Shown here: one piece after another, positions 17,520-26,722 of the stretch
Layout of the letters: each line of letters begins with the position of its first letter
Position numbering within the stretch: the first letter of the stretch is position 1
Source: G963665495 sp963677785
GTDB lineage: Bacteria; Desulfobacterota; Desulfovibrionia; Desulfovibrionales; Desulfovibrionaceae
DNA: 64,000 nucleotides
Direction of reading: 5' to 3'
Assembly: GCA_963677785.2 (NCBI GenBank)
Contig: CAXXDH010000003.1
Location: forward strand, 2,666,001 to 2,730,000
Translations under genes and position numbers: made by a program
Notes under the pieces: model-generated
Told to the model about the DNA's origin: nothing
The model's input: the letters and a program-made list of their open reading frames with translations, nothing else
Database searches by the model: none

Positions 17520-18467
17520 ATGCCCAAAATTCTCAACACCGAAGACTATCTTCGTGAAATCCGCAACGCCGCCTGTCCGGCGTGCAAAAAAGTCCTGGCC
17601 TTTTACGACCACCGGACGCGTGCCATTTGCCGCGATCCCCGCATGATGCTTGTGCCTCTGGACGACCATCTGGTCCACCGCGGCGATGGTGTCTTCGAAA
17701 CCCTTAAATACGTTGACGGACGTCTTTACCAGCTCGATGCGCATATTGCGCGTATGCAGCGTTCGTGCAAGGCCATTTTTCTCAAACCGCCCTGCGACTG
17801 GAACACTATCGCTGAAATCGTGCCCGAAGTGATTCGCGCGGGAGAAGAGCGCGACGGGCTGGTCCGCATTCTGGTCGGGCGCGGTCCTGGCGGGTTCGGC
17901 ATTGATCCCTTCGAATGCCCCGAACCCAGTTTGTACATCGTGGCCTACCGCATCAAGTTTCCGCCCGAGGAATTGTATGAAACAGGCGCCACCGCGTTTC
18001 ATTCGTCCATTCCGGCCAAACAGAGCTACATGGCGCAGATCAAGTCCACCGACTACCTGCCCAACATGTTGGTGAAGCGCGAAGCCATGATCAAAAACAA
18101 CGATTACGGCTTTTGTTTTGACGAACATGGGTTTCTGGCGGAAAGCTCCACAGAGAACATTTTTCTGGTCAACCAGGAGGGCGTGATCATCGTGCCCGAA
18201 TTTTCCAATTCGCTGGCCGGCACCACCTTGCTGCGCTGCATGGAGCTGGTGCACGACGACGGCATTTCAGTGCAGGTCCGCAAGGTCATGGAAGGCGAGT
18301 TGTACGAAGCGCGCGAGCTGATGATCGCCGGCACCACCACGGACGTGCTCTCCATTGTCCGGTACGAAGACAAACCCATTCACGATGCCCGGCCCGGCCC
18401 CATAAGCAAATTGCTGCGTACGCGGATGCAGGAAGATATCAAAAAACACGGCATGCAGGTTTTTTAG
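17520..18467 (+). CDS. Fold-type IV PLP aminotransferase (BCAT/ADCL/D-AAT-like)
   Basis: A 315-residue class IV aminotransferase, a family covering branched-chain aminotransferase (IlvE), aminodeoxychorismate lyase and D-amino-acid transaminase. It shows the family opening VHRGDGVFETLKYVDG and the cofactor lysine in AQIKSTDYLPNM. It also has the GFLAESSTENIFLV block and the C-terminal IAGTTTDVLSIV. About 40 residues with a CPAC pair precede the usual start of the domain, which is an unusual extension. I use the ATG with a GAGGA site seven bases upstream; an ATG seven codons earlier lacks one. Branched-chain transamination is the likeliest role, but the substrate cannot be fixed from sequence. 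Confidence 0.87.
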   Translation: MPKILNTEDYLREIRNAACPACKKVLAFYDHRTRAICRDPRMMLVPLDDHLVHRGDGVFETLKYVDGRLYQLDAHIARMQRSCKAIFLKPPCDWNTIAEIVPEVIRAGEERDGLVRILVGRGPGGFGIDPFECPEPSLYIVAYRIKFPPEELYETGATAFHSSIPAKQSYMAQIKSTDYLPNMLVKREAMIKNNDYGFCFDEHGFLAESSTENIFLVNQEGVIIVPEFSNSLAGTTLLRCMELVHDDGISVQVRKVMEGELYEARELMIAGTTTDVLSIVRYEDKPIHDARPGPISKLLRTRMQEDIKKHGMQVF

Positions 18468-18490
18468 GGCGGACTGGAAGAATAAGGAAT

Positions 18491-18544
18491 GCTCCGGCGG
18501 CTCAAGAATCTTTTTTCAAAGAGGTTCCCTGGCCGCTGGAGGCA
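18491..18544. repeat. Dispersed hairpin repeat, copy 1
   Basis: Contains AATCTTTTTTCAAAGAGG, then GGTTCCCTGGCCGCTGGAGGC, flanked on the other side by a near-complement of the end (GCTCCGGCGGC). It resembles the element at 41493-41552. It lies between two convergent genes and could double as a terminator. Confidence 0.6.
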
Positions 18545-18558
18545 TGTTTTTAATCAAA

Positions 18559-19254
18559 TTATCTGGCTTCTTTGATTGCGAACCAGCGGGTGGCGCAAAC
18601 GAGGACCAGCGAGGCGATGCCCAGCACCACGACCAGGGCCATGGCGCGGTCGTATTCGCCGGTAAATACGGCGTTGTAGATTTCCAGCGAGACGGTGTTG
18701 GTTTTGCCGATGATATTGCCCCCGAGCATCAGGGTGATGCCCACTTCGCCCAGCGAGCGGGCCAGGGCCAGGAACATGCCCACGCAGATACTTTTACGGA
18801 TGTTGGGCAGCACCACGCGGAAGAAGGTTGTCCAGCGCGATTTTCCCAGCACATAGGCGAATTCCACCAGCTGGTTGGTTTCCTGCCGGATGGCGGCCTG
18901 CACGGTTTTGACGATGAGGGGCAGGCCAGCGATAAACGACGCGAGCGCCACCCCCCAAAAACTGAAGACGATTTCCACACCCACGATGTTGGACAGGGCT
19001 TCCCCCAGAACGCCGTGCCGCCCAAGAAACAGGAGCAAAAGAAATCCTGTGGCAATGGGGGGGAACACCAGAGGAAGCGTGACGAAAAAATCCAACACGG
19101 AAGCCCAGTTGCTATGCCAGCGTCCGAGCAGATAGCCGGCGCCGATTCCCGCTACGGCCAGAAAAGGAGCGACAACGAGCAGGGTCTGCAGGCTGAGCAG
19201 CATGGGCCCCGTGGCGGATGTTTCAGCAAGGGGCAGGAAAAACGTCAAAAGCAT
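18559..19254 (-). CDS. modB: Molybdate/tungstate-type ABC transporter permease
   Basis: A 231-residue inner-membrane permease with five to six hydrophobic segments and the ATPase-contacting EAA loop (EFAYVLGKSRWTTFFRVVLP), typical of ModB. The motif ARSLGEVGITLMLGGNI is also characteristic. It imports the oxyanion delivered by the binding protein encoded just upstream. A strong AAGGAA site precedes the ATG 15 bases after modA. Gene order is hydrolase-modC-modA-modB, which differs from the common modABC. The oxyanion (molybdate or tungstate) cannot be assigned. Confidence 0.88.
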   Translation of the reverse strand: MLLTFFLPLAETSATGPMLLSLQTLLVVAPFLAVAGIGAGYLLGRWHSNWASVLDFFVTLPLVFPPIATGFLLLLFLGRHGVLGEALSNIVGVEIVFSFWGVALASFIAGLPLIVKTVQAAIRQETNQLVEFAYVLGKSRWTTFFRVVLPNIRKSICVGMFLALARSLGEVGITLMLGGNIIGKTNTVSLEIYNAVFTGEYDRAMALVVVLGIASLVLVCATRWFAIKEAR

Positions 19255-19269
19255 GGTTGCGTTCCTTTT

Positions 19270-20040
19270 TTACAGACCGTGCTTTTCCGCGAGCTTGCGA
19301 GCTTCCGGAGTTTCCAGAAATTTCCCGAATGATTCGGATAAATCCGGGTTGGGGCAGTCTTTCAAGGTGTGGGCCACGATTATGATCGGGCTGTAGAGCG
19401 AGGTGTCCACAGGGACTACGTTGGCGATTTTATCCTTGATTGCCAGACCGTCCGTGAGGTTGATGAAGCCAAGGTCCACTTCGGAGCTGAGCACGTAAGC
19501 GGAAACCTGGGGGACGGTGCCCACCATCAGCAGTTTTGGCTCGAGGGTCTTGTACAGATCCAGCTTGGTCAGCATCTCGAACGTAGCCCGGCCGTAGATG
19601 GCCTTTTTTTTGTCCGGAAAGGCAATGCGCGTAATGGCGTCGTTGGTCAGGATGCTTTTGGCAGCGGCCGCGTCAAAGAGTTTGAGCGTATCGAGTCCGT
19701 CGAGTTTGACCCCTTTTGCCACGGCCATGACCACTTTGCCCTGGCCGATGGCGAACTCGGGCCCCCAGACCAGCTTTGTTTTGTCCAGGAATTTTTTGTC
19801 GCCGATGACGATGTCCACCACGCCGCTGTTCTGCGCCTGCGCGGTCACCTGGCCCATGTTGCCGTACAGCTGTTGCACTTTGATGCCCGTGGCTTTGGTA
19901 AAGGCCGCACTCATCTCGTTGACCATTTTTTTGTAACCAGCCCCGGCCGCGATGGTCAGTGTCTTTTCCGCGTACGCGGGAAAGGAAAAACAAATGAGCA
20001 GGATCAGACCGAACAGGACAATGCCGAGATTTTTTTTCAT
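19270..20040 (-). CDS. modA: Molybdate/tungstate-type ABC substrate-binding protein
   Basis: A periplasmic binding protein with a clear signal peptide (lysine pair, hydrophobic core, cleavage near AYA-EK). The mature part of about 230 residues follows the ModA pattern: TLTIAAGAGYKKMVNEM, then GNMGQVTAQAQNSGVVDIVI, and a C-terminal GTVPQVSAYVLSSEVDLGF. The usual serine-rich anion site after strand 1 is replaced here by GAGY, so affinity or specificity may differ from classical ModA. The ATG with an AAGGAA site is used rather than an earlier in-frame codon. It lies in the modCAB operon, 14 bases after modC. Confidence 0.84.
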   Translation of the reverse strand: MKKNLGIVLFGLILLICFSFPAYAEKTLTIAAGAGYKKMVNEMSAAFTKATGIKVQQLYGNMGQVTAQAQNSGVVDIVIGDKKFLDKTKLVWGPEFAIGQGKVVMAVAKGVKLDGLDTLKLFDAAAAKSILTNDAITRIAFPDKKKAIYGRATFEMLTKLDLYKTLEPKLLMVGTVPQVSAYVLSSEVDLGFINLTDGLAIKDKIANVVPVDTSLYSPIIIVAHTLKDCPNPDLSESFGKFLETPEARKLAEKHGL

Positions 20041-20054
20041 GGTACTTTCCTTTG

Positions 20055-20801
20055 CTACGCCGCTTCGCCGACGCATTTTTGGGTACTTTTATGTTTGTTG
20101 ACGGTGCTGGAAATGGTTTCCAGATCTTTGGCCAGCAAGTCGTTCTGGCGTTCGAGCCAATGGGGGTCTTCGCGTCCGTTGATCAGCGAAATGATCCTGC
20201 CCGCCATGGTCATGGCGTCCACGAGATCATGGGTCACGAGCAACGTGGGTATATTCCACTCCACGGGAATATTGATGAGACGTTCGCGCAAGGCCAGGCG
20301 GTTTTCCACATCAAGCGCGGAAAAGGGTTCGTCCAGCAGCAGCAGGCGCGGTTTGCGCGCCAGCACCTGACACAGGGCGCCGCGTTGTCGTTCGCCGCCG
20401 GAAATCTGATGCGGTTTTCTGTCCTTCAGATGCGAGATTCCCATGCTTTCGAGCAACTCGAGCGCTTTGTCGTGTTGTTTGCAGACGAAAAGGATGTTTT
20501 CCAGCAGGCTCATATGCGGGAACAGCAGGGCGTCCTGAAACAGCAGGCCGATACGGCGTTTCTGCGGCGTCTGCAGCGAGCGGTCGTCTTTGCTCCAGAG
20601 AATGTCGTTACAACGTATTTCTCCCTGGTCAGGCTTTTCCAACCCGGAAATACAACGCAGCAGTGTGGACTTGCCGGCTCCCGAGGGGCCCACAACGGCG
20701 AGAATTTTCCCTGCGGGGCATTCCAGGGACACATCAAGGTCAAAATGGGTCAGCCGTTTTTTTATGACTGCGCTTAGGCCTGTTTCCGATGTATTTTTCA
20801 T
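20055..20801 (-). CDS. modC: Molybdate/tungstate-type ABC transporter ATPase, short form
   Basis: An ABC ATPase that energises the importer. Walker A (GPSGAGKST, about residue 38), the Q-loop, the signature ISGGERQRGAL, Walker B (RLLLLDEP) and the switch histidine (VTHDL) are all present. At 248 residues it lacks the C-terminal TOBE/Mop domain of full-length ModC, which senses molybdate in other bacteria. A GGGAG site precedes the ATG. It is 15 bases after the hydrolase gene and leads the transport genes, so hydrolase and transporter are probably co-transcribed. Confidence 0.87.
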   Translation of the reverse strand: MKNTSETGLSAVIKKRLTHFDLDVSLECPAGKILAVVGPSGAGKSTLLRCISGLEKPDQGEIRCNDILWSKDDRSLQTPQKRRIGLLFQDALLFPHMSLLENILFVCKQHDKALELLESMGISHLKDRKPHQISGGERQRGALCQVLARKPRLLLLDEPFSALDVENRLALRERLINIPVEWNIPTLLVTHDLVDAMTMAGRIISLINGREDPHWLERQNDLLAKDLETISSTVNKHKSTQKCVGEAA

Positions 20802-20816
20802 GGCTTGACTCCCGTT

Positions 20817-21512
20817 TTAAAGGGACACGAGTTCGTTGAAGGTCTCGGCCACCAGCTGCGGGTTCATCACCATGGAGCAATGGCCTTCGTCGAACTCCCG
20901 GATGGGCCAGCGCATTGAGCGTGCGGTCTCGGCCTGAGCCCGGATAAAGGGGGCCATGGTCTTGGTGCAGGTGATGAAAGAGACTTTGGTGCCGTTGGGA
21001 TCGAACGCCACAGGCAAAGGCGTACGAAACGCCTCCTCCGGAAAGGGGCAAAGCCGCGGCTGAAACCATGCAACCTGATCGCCTTCAACGCCGAACACGG
21101 GCATGGGCCAGGGATTGATGTTGAAGCCCTCGCGATGCTTGCCCAGCATTTGGTCAAACTGCGGCCCGGCGATGTCCACGAAGGAGCGCCCTTGCTCCGG
21201 AATCACCGCATCCAGAAAAATGGCGCGGCGCAGCAGTTCCGGAATCTGTTGCATGACAGCACCGCAGATCATTCCGGAAAAACTCTGGGCGACCAGGACG
21301 ATGTCATTGAGATCTTCCATCCGGATGTAGTCCAGGATATCCTGGATATAAGTCTTCAGATCAATGCCTTCAGTAAGCGTATGGGCCAGATAGCCGCAGC
21401 CGGTAAGCGTCGGCGTATGGATTTCATGCCCCATTGAACGCAGAATTGCCGCGACAGGCTTCCAGACCCAGCCCCCTTGAAAGGCGCCGTGAACGAAAAC
21501 AAAACGAGCCAT
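20817..21512 (-). CDS. Alpha/beta-hydrolase (EstC/SABP2-like)
   Basis: A 231-residue cytoplasmic alpha/beta-hydrolase of the group that includes plant methyl-salicylate esterase. It opens MARFVFVHGAFQGGWVWKPV, with the oxyanion-hole segment. The nucleophile region is VLVAQSFSGM (serine at about 77), where the usual first glycine of G-x-S-x-G is alanine and the last is displaced. The catalytic histidine is in FDEGHCSMV. The enzyme is probably active but with an unusual elbow. A GGAGG site precedes the ATG. It lies 15 bases upstream of modC, an unexpected companion for an oxyanion importer. The substrate is unknown. Confidence 0.8.
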   Translation of the reverse strand: MARFVFVHGAFQGGWVWKPVAAILRSMGHEIHTPTLTGCGYLAHTLTEGIDLKTYIQDILDYIRMEDLNDIVLVAQSFSGMICGAVMQQIPELLRRAIFLDAVIPEQGRSFVDIAGPQFDQMLGKHREGFNINPWPMPVFGVEGDQVAWFQPRLCPFPEEAFRTPLPVAFDPNGTKVSFITCTKTMAPFIRAQAETARSMRWPIREFDEGHCSMVMNPQLVAETFNELVSL

Positions 21513-22016
21513 GGCTAAGCCTCCGGTTCTAGGGTTTCAAAGCCGATCACTGCAGATTTATACGCAGAGGCCATGTAAAATGATATGTTCAAGTTACTCC
21601 CCATTGTAAGGTTTTGTCCCGTTGGTGTGTAAGGGAGGTTGGTAAAGAATGAGAAAAAGCTGCACTAAGGTGTCACACTTCAGTAAAGAAACAGTATCAG
21701 GCTTTAGAACAGTACGACTGATATTCTGTTACTTCAGTACGACATCTCAAACCATGCGTAACATGATCCTTTCAAGATATGAAAGAAAATGTAAAACTAT
21801 CACGTAAAAACAAAAAATCGTGTTAGCAGCGTGAATTTTGCGCTTCACATCGGTAAGAGGCTATTTATACTATTTTTGGGGGAATATAGATGAAACTGCA
21901 GTTTGTAAGGGGGCGCGTGCCATAAAGATACTCTTACAATGCGCAGCAAGCTGGTGCTGAAAAAGGATTCAATCAACCAGTCAGGGGAATGGGATGCCCC
22001 GTTGGGGGAGGTTCCC

Positions 22017-22049
22017 AAAAAAAAAGTGACCCCTCCGGGGAGGGAGGGG
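22017..22049 (-). terminator. Terminator-like hairpin on the minus strand
   Basis: CCCCTCC pairs with GGAGGGG, and on the minus strand the stem is followed closely by nine Ts. No minus-strand gene ends directly before it, except that read-through from the FAD gene could stop here. Confidence 0.5.
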
Positions 22050-22418
22050 CCGAGCAAAGTGAAAGGGGGGTTTGTCAAGGAGCCTGCTTTATTAAAATGC
22101 ACCAGAAAGATGGATAGAACCTTTCCAAGAAGTTAACTTGTTGTAATAATTGCTCAGATGTACGTATTCAGCTGTCTGGAGCGTGTCAGTAAGGGGAAAG
22201 GGGCAGCAGAATGTTCGGTTATGTGCTGGTAGAGCGGTTTTATGCTGGCCCCATTGTCCGCCGAATATACTAAGAATTGTCAATTAGCTATAAAAACAGG
22301 CAAAAAAATTGATTGGTTGAAATTACAAAGCGTTAATTTATCAGCAAGGTTTTTTTAATGTCGGACATCTATCCTAATGAAAGTAGCAAATCTCAATCAT
22401 CGCACCCCCCTCATGCGC

Positions 22419-22448
22419 AAAGCCCCTTTCCTCCCCGGCAGGGGCTTT
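22419..22448 (-). terminator. Hairpin directly after the FAD-protein gene
   Basis: AAAGCCCCT pairs with AGGGGCTTT around a 12-base loop starting two bases past the stop. The trailing T-run is only three long. Confidence 0.55.
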
Positions 22449-22449
22449 G

Positions 22450-23847
22450 TCATTTGTCGGCCCCTGCGACGATGGCTTTTGCCGGGACCAGGCCGGTTGC
22501 CGCGGCAGAGACGATGTTTCCGGCCACGCCCGGACCATCTCCCGCCACATACAATCCGCGGTAGCGGGTTTCCAAGTGCCCGCTGGTCTCAATCTGTTTG
22601 GCAAAGAATTTGATTTCCGGCGCGTACAGCAGGGTTTCCTCGTTGGCAACCCCAGGCACCACCTGGTTCAGCTTGCCCAGCCCCTCGATCAGGTTGGTCA
22701 CAATACGCTCGGGAAGCGCGATGGCCAGGTCGCCGCAGGTCACATTGGTGAGCGTGGGTTCGATAAAGCCCTTTTTGACGCGGTTCCAGGTGGAGCGGCG
22801 GCCGCGGATCAGGTCTCCGTATCGTTGCAGTATGGGTTTGCCACCGCCGATAAGCGTGCAGAGTTTCCCAATGGCTTCGCCGTAGGTCTGGTTGTCGGAA
22901 ACGGGTTCGGTCAGGACCACCTTGGAGAGAAAGGCGAAATTGGAATTGTCGGATTTTTTTCCCAGGTAGGCATGGCCGTTGACGCAGACAAAGTGCTGGT
23001 AATTTTCCAGGGAAACAAAGCCTTCCTTGTTGGTACAGAAGGTCCGGGTCTGGTCGTCGTATTTGTGCGTCTGGATAAAAAAGGTCGGATCATAAATGAC
23101 GTCGGTGAGATCCTGAAGGATATCCTTGTGGACTTCCACCCGCACGCCCACTTCCAGCCCGCGCTGGCTGACGGGGATGTCGTATCTGGCGGCAAGGCTT
23201 CCGATCCATTCGGCGCCGATGCGTCCGGGGGCGAGAATGACGTCGGGCGCGTAGAAATGTCCTTTGTCCGTAGCCACACCCTTGATACGGTCGTTTTCAA
23301 GGAGCAGGTCCGTGGCTTCGATGCCGGTCATGAAGGTGACGCCCGCTTGCTCCAGGCTTTCGGTCATTCGGGCGATATGTTTGGGCAACAGGTCGCTGCC
23401 GAGATGTTTTTGTCGTATCAGCAGCAGGTCCACACCGTTTTTCTTGGCTTCCTTGCGCCATTCCTTGGCCGTATTGTAGTCCGTCGGATAGGTGGGGCCG
23501 TCCATGTGGAACTTGTTAAAAATTTCTTCGGTTTCGCTGATCAGTTTCTTGGCTTCATCCAGGGGCATGAATTGCGTCAGGTCGGTTTTTCCTAGTTTGT
23601 GGATGTAGTTCAGCTTCCCGTCGGAAAACAGCCCGGCGCCTCCGACGCCGGAGAGGATGTTGCACGGACGGCAACGGACGCATCCGATGGTGTCTTTGAT
23701 GGGACAATGGCGTTTTTCCACGCTGCGTCCTTTTTCGATAACCAGGACACGCAGGCTGGAGTGGTGCGAAACATGGTAGGCGGCGAACAGTCCGGCCGGA
23801 CCGGCGCCGACGACAATCACGTCATAGACGTCTGTTTGTTGTGTCAT
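22450..23847 (-). CDS. NAD(P)/FAD-dependent oxidoreductase (COG2509-like)
   Basis: A 465-residue flavoprotein of the 'FAD-dependent dehydrogenase' group. The dinucleotide-binding loop is VIVVGAGPAGLFAAY, followed by an acidic strand end (IEKG). Four cysteines follow in the stretch RHCPIKDTIGCVRCRPCNIL and are characteristic of these proteins. The second FAD-binding element is VILAPGRIGAEW, and the C-terminal block GLYVAGDGPGVAGNI closes the site. The reaction is not established for the family. It lies 32 bases downstream of the hybrid kinase on the same strand and may share its transcript. It is probably cytoplasmic, with no membrane segment. Confidence 0.84.
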   Translation of the reverse strand: MTQQTDVYDVIVVGAGPAGLFAAYHVSHHSSLRVLVIEKGRSVEKRHCPIKDTIGCVRCRPCNILSGVGGAGLFSDGKLNYIHKLGKTDLTQFMPLDEAKKLISETEEIFNKFHMDGPTYPTDYNTAKEWRKEAKKNGVDLLLIRQKHLGSDLLPKHIARMTESLEQAGVTFMTGIEATDLLLENDRIKGVATDKGHFYAPDVILAPGRIGAEWIGSLAARYDIPVSQRGLEVGVRVEVHKDILQDLTDVIYDPTFFIQTHKYDDQTRTFCTNKEGFVSLENYQHFVCVNGHAYLGKKSDNSNFAFLSKVVLTEPVSDNQTYGEAIGKLCTLIGGGKPILQRYGDLIRGRRSTWNRVKKGFIEPTLTNVTCGDLAIALPERIVTNLIEGLGKLNQVVPGVANEETLLYAPEIKFFAKQIETSGHLETRYRGLYVAGDGPGVAGNIVSAAATGLVPAKAIVAGADK

Positions 23848-23879
23848 TGTGTTTTCCGTCTGTTTTCAGGAAAGCGCGT

Positions 23880-26519
23880 TCAGGCTTCCGGCTCTGCGCT
23901 TGTCAGTTTGTAGATGGTGCTGAAGAGCAGTTCCCGGTCCACAGGTTTGGTGACGCAGCCGTCCATTCCCATGGAAAGAAAGCGTTTTTTGTCTTCGCGC
24001 ATGGCGTAGGCCGTCAGGGCAAGAATGGGTATATGCGTGGAGTTGATTCCGGAATTGCCTTCCCGAATTTTTACCGTGGCGGTGAGACCATCCATCTCGG
24101 GCATCTGCACATCCATGAGGATAATGTCGAAATGGTTTTTTTCAAGCGCGTTGAGAACTTCTTGTCCGTTGCCCACGGGTGTGACGGCATGGCCCGCGTC
24201 TTTGATGAACCCGGTGATGAAATGGCGGTTGATGGCGTTATCCTCGGCAAAGAGAATGTGCAGCGAACGGGAGGCGGCTGGAACTTTGTCAGGTGAATCC
24301 GTTTGGGTTTCCTGGAGTTCTTCCTGGTTCTGCACAGGGTCCAGCAGGCAGGTGAAATAGAAGGTGCTGCCTTTTTTTTCCATGCTTTCCACCCAGATAC
24401 TGCCCCCCATCATTTCGACCAGCTTTTTGGAAATGGCCAGGCCCAGCCCGGTTCCGGGGTATTTTTTTGAATACGAGCTGTCCACCTGGGAAAAACTGAA
24501 GAAAAGCTTGTTGAGCTTGCCCTCCGGAACCCCGATGCCCGTATCTTCCACCTTGAACATCAGTTTCAGCGGACGATTGGAAGGAGAAGGCAGGCTGGCC
24601 GTCACATGTATGGAACCTTTATGTGTAAATTTGATGGCGTTGCCGATCAGGTTGCGGATTATCTGTGTCAGCCGGCCGGAATCTCCATGAAGCATTTCTG
24701 GGATTTCTTTCTGGATGGTATACCCAAGGTCGAGGCCTTTTCGGTTTGCCTGCGGTTTGAACGAACGTATGGTTTTCTCAATGGATTTTCGGATGTTGAA
24801 ATCATGATCCACCAGGTCGAGTCCTTTGGCCTCGATTTTGGTGAAGTCCAGGATGTCGTTGATGATGTCCAGAAGGGACAGGGCGGAATCAAGAATGGTT
24901 TCCACGTTTTCCTTGGTGTCTTCGTCCAGTTCGGATTCAAGCGAGAGTTCCGACATGCCGATGATGCAACTCAAGGGGGTGCGTATTTCGTGGCTCATGT
25001 TGGCCAGGAATTGCCCTTTGGCCTTGTTGGCTTCCTCGGCCGTGGTTTTGGCGCGGAAGAGTTCCTGCTCCATACGTTTGCGTTTGCTGATGTCGCGGAA
25101 CATCAGCAGAATGCGTTCGTCATCCATTTCCTTGATGCCCACGGCCGCGGTAATATAGACGCCGTCTTTGCGGCGCAGGCGGCGTTCCAGCCGGAGTGTT
25201 TCCCCCATGTGCACCTTTTGCAGGGCCTGTGCAAAAGGCAGTTTTTTGAGATCCTCCGAATGGAACAGAACAGAAGTCTGCAGCCCGATGATTTCCTCGT
25301 ATTCGTGGGCCAGGGATTTGAGCGCCTGAGGATTGGCGCCGCGAATAATGCCGGATTCATCAATCAGAAGGATGCCTTCCGAGGCCTGTTCGTAGATGCC
25401 GCGGAATTTACGTTCGCTTTTTTTGAGCTTTTTTTGCGTATCGGTGAGCTCTTTGATATTGTCGTGCAGTCCCTGCAGGGTGAGTTCAAGTTGGGAGGTC
25501 ATTTCGTTGAAGCTCTCTGCCAGAACGCCGATTTCGTCCGAATGCTCGATTTTTGCGCGGCGCGAAAGATCTCCGGCGCGTACGGCCCGGACGGTGCGTG
25601 CGAGATTGCGGATCGGCGTGACGATCCGGCGAATGGAAATAAAGGCCAGTGCAGCGGCGGAAAGCAGGGAGACGAAAAACAGCACGGCCACGGTTTCGAA
25701 TGTGCTGTACGCCAGTCCCAAGGCCTTGTTGCGGGCCTGTTCGGCCACCACTGTGACATACTGGTCGCCAAGTCTGACGCTGTAAGAGGCCATGATCACG
25801 GCTTTGCCGGAAAGCCCCGTGGCCAAGCCGGGCTGTTGGGGAATCTGGACAACGGCATTTTCGTGGGCTTTTCCCGCAAGGTTGTGCGCTATGACGCGGT
25901 TGGTGTCGTCGATAATGTAGACGGTTTCCTCCTTGCCCAGTTTGAGCCCGGCAAGGAGATCCCAGATCGGTTCCAGACGGGCGCCCGCAACAAGCACGGC
26001 TTCCGGAGCCCCGTCGGCATCGCTGCCGATGGGCATGGCGATAAGATTCAGGGGAGAGTCGAGGGGGCCGCTGGGTTGTACCCAGTCCAGCAGCGTACGG
26101 GATTTTTCCCGTACGGCACGAACCCTCGGGTCGTTTGTCCAGCGGTCAGGCGTGCACTGGGGCGCGTTGCTTTCCTGCCCGACACAGGCGGAAAGCCGGC
26201 CGTTCTTATCCGTCAGGGCGAGAAAGGCAAAAGGGGCGTTTCCGTATTTGGCGAGGTAGAACAACACCCGTTTTTGTTCTTCCGGGGGCAGCTCCTGAAT
26301 TTCGGTCAAAGAAGCGCCCATACGCAATACGTGTTCTAGGGTCTGCATGTACTCCTGCACCCGGAAACCGACCTGTTTGGCGATTTCCGACTGCAGGTTC
26401 ACGGCCTGTTGCTCTTGCACCGTAAACGTCAGCAGCAGAATAACGCCTCCGACACAGAGCAGGGGGACAACACCGAGGAAGATGAAGTGTGAGAGTAGCC
26501 GGGTGCGAATGTTTTTCAC
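23880..26519 (-). CDS. Hybrid sensor histidine kinase with extracytoplasmic sensor, HAMP, PAS and receiver
   Basis: An inner-membrane two-component kinase of 879 residues. Two membrane segments (about 10-32 and 280-300) flank a periplasmic sensor domain of about 250 residues resembling Cache-type sensors. A HAMP linker, a PAS domain (about 380-490) and the H-box FLANMSHEIRTPLSCIIGM follow. The ATPase domain (N-box NLIGNAIKFT, G-box YPGTGLGLAISKKL) comes next. The C-terminal receiver has the phospho-aspartate in DIILMDVQMPEMDG and the conserved lysine in VTKPV. All catalytic residues are intact. I use a GTG with a GGGAG site upstream; a GTG 14 codons earlier is possible. No response-regulator gene is adjacent; the FAD protein gene follows. 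Confidence 0.9.
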   Translation of the reverse strand: MKNIRTRLLSHFIFLGVVPLLCVGGVILLLTFTVQEQQAVNLQSEIAKQVGFRVQEYMQTLEHVLRMGASLTEIQELPPEEQKRVLFYLAKYGNAPFAFLALTDKNGRLSACVGQESNAPQCTPDRWTNDPRVRAVREKSRTLLDWVQPSGPLDSPLNLIAMPIGSDADGAPEAVLVAGARLEPIWDLLAGLKLGKEETVYIIDDTNRVIAHNLAGKAHENAVVQIPQQPGLATGLSGKAVIMASYSVRLGDQYVTVVAEQARNKALGLAYSTFETVAVLFFVSLLSAAALAFISIRRIVTPIRNLARTVRAVRAGDLSRRAKIEHSDEIGVLAESFNEMTSQLELTLQGLHDNIKELTDTQKKLKKSERKFRGIYEQASEGILLIDESGIIRGANPQALKSLAHEYEEIIGLQTSVLFHSEDLKKLPFAQALQKVHMGETLRLERRLRRKDGVYITAAVGIKEMDDERILLMFRDISKRKRMEQELFRAKTTAEEANKAKGQFLANMSHEIRTPLSCIIGMSELSLESELDEDTKENVETILDSALSLLDIINDILDFTKIEAKGLDLVDHDFNIRKSIEKTIRSFKPQANRKGLDLGYTIQKEIPEMLHGDSGRLTQIIRNLIGNAIKFTHKGSIHVTASLPSPSNRPLKLMFKVEDTGIGVPEGKLNKLFFSFSQVDSSYSKKYPGTGLGLAISKKLVEMMGGSIWVESMEKKGSTFYFTCLLDPVQNQEELQETQTDSPDKVPAASRSLHILFAEDNAINRHFITGFIKDAGHAVTPVGNGQEVLNALEKNHFDIILMDVQMPEMDGLTATVKIREGNSGINSTHIPILALTAYAMREDKKRFLSMGMDGCVTKPVDRELLFSTIYKLTSAEPEA

Positions 26520-26722
26520 AAGATGCTCCCAAAAGCATGCGGACCAGAGGTCCTGTAGCACAGAGAAGAAAACGCCTCAGAATTTTTGAGTATTGCGAGG
26601 TTCCATATCATTTTTATATAAGATGCTCTAGTGTTCGGGACCAGTCGCCCGTGGATTATTTCACGCGGGTTGCCAAAGCCCCTGGAGAAATCTTATAGAA
26701 CTCAGGTGAGAGAAACGGTAAC

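Larger units (their letters stand above)
21513..22449. other. Intergenic region of about 940 bases
   Basis: No supported gene. Overlapping frames on both strands at 21845-22136 look like chance. The region holds short direct repeats (ACTTCAGTA at 21677 and 21731; CAGTACGAC at 21710 and 21735) and two hairpins. It should include the promoter of the hydrolase-mod operon; I see no ModE-type operator. Confidence 0.5.

Noticed and set aside
21513..21660. ModE-type operator upstream of the hydrolase-mod operon
   Set aside because: The expected paired TATA-rich half-sites are not present near the start.
21845..22136. Overlapping short frames on both strands
   Set aside because: Neither has a ribosome site or family features, and a terminator-like hairpin lies inside both.
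24606..26339. 577-codon open frame on the plus strand
   Set aside because: Antisense of the hybrid histidine kinase, which has complete catalytic motifs on the other strand.
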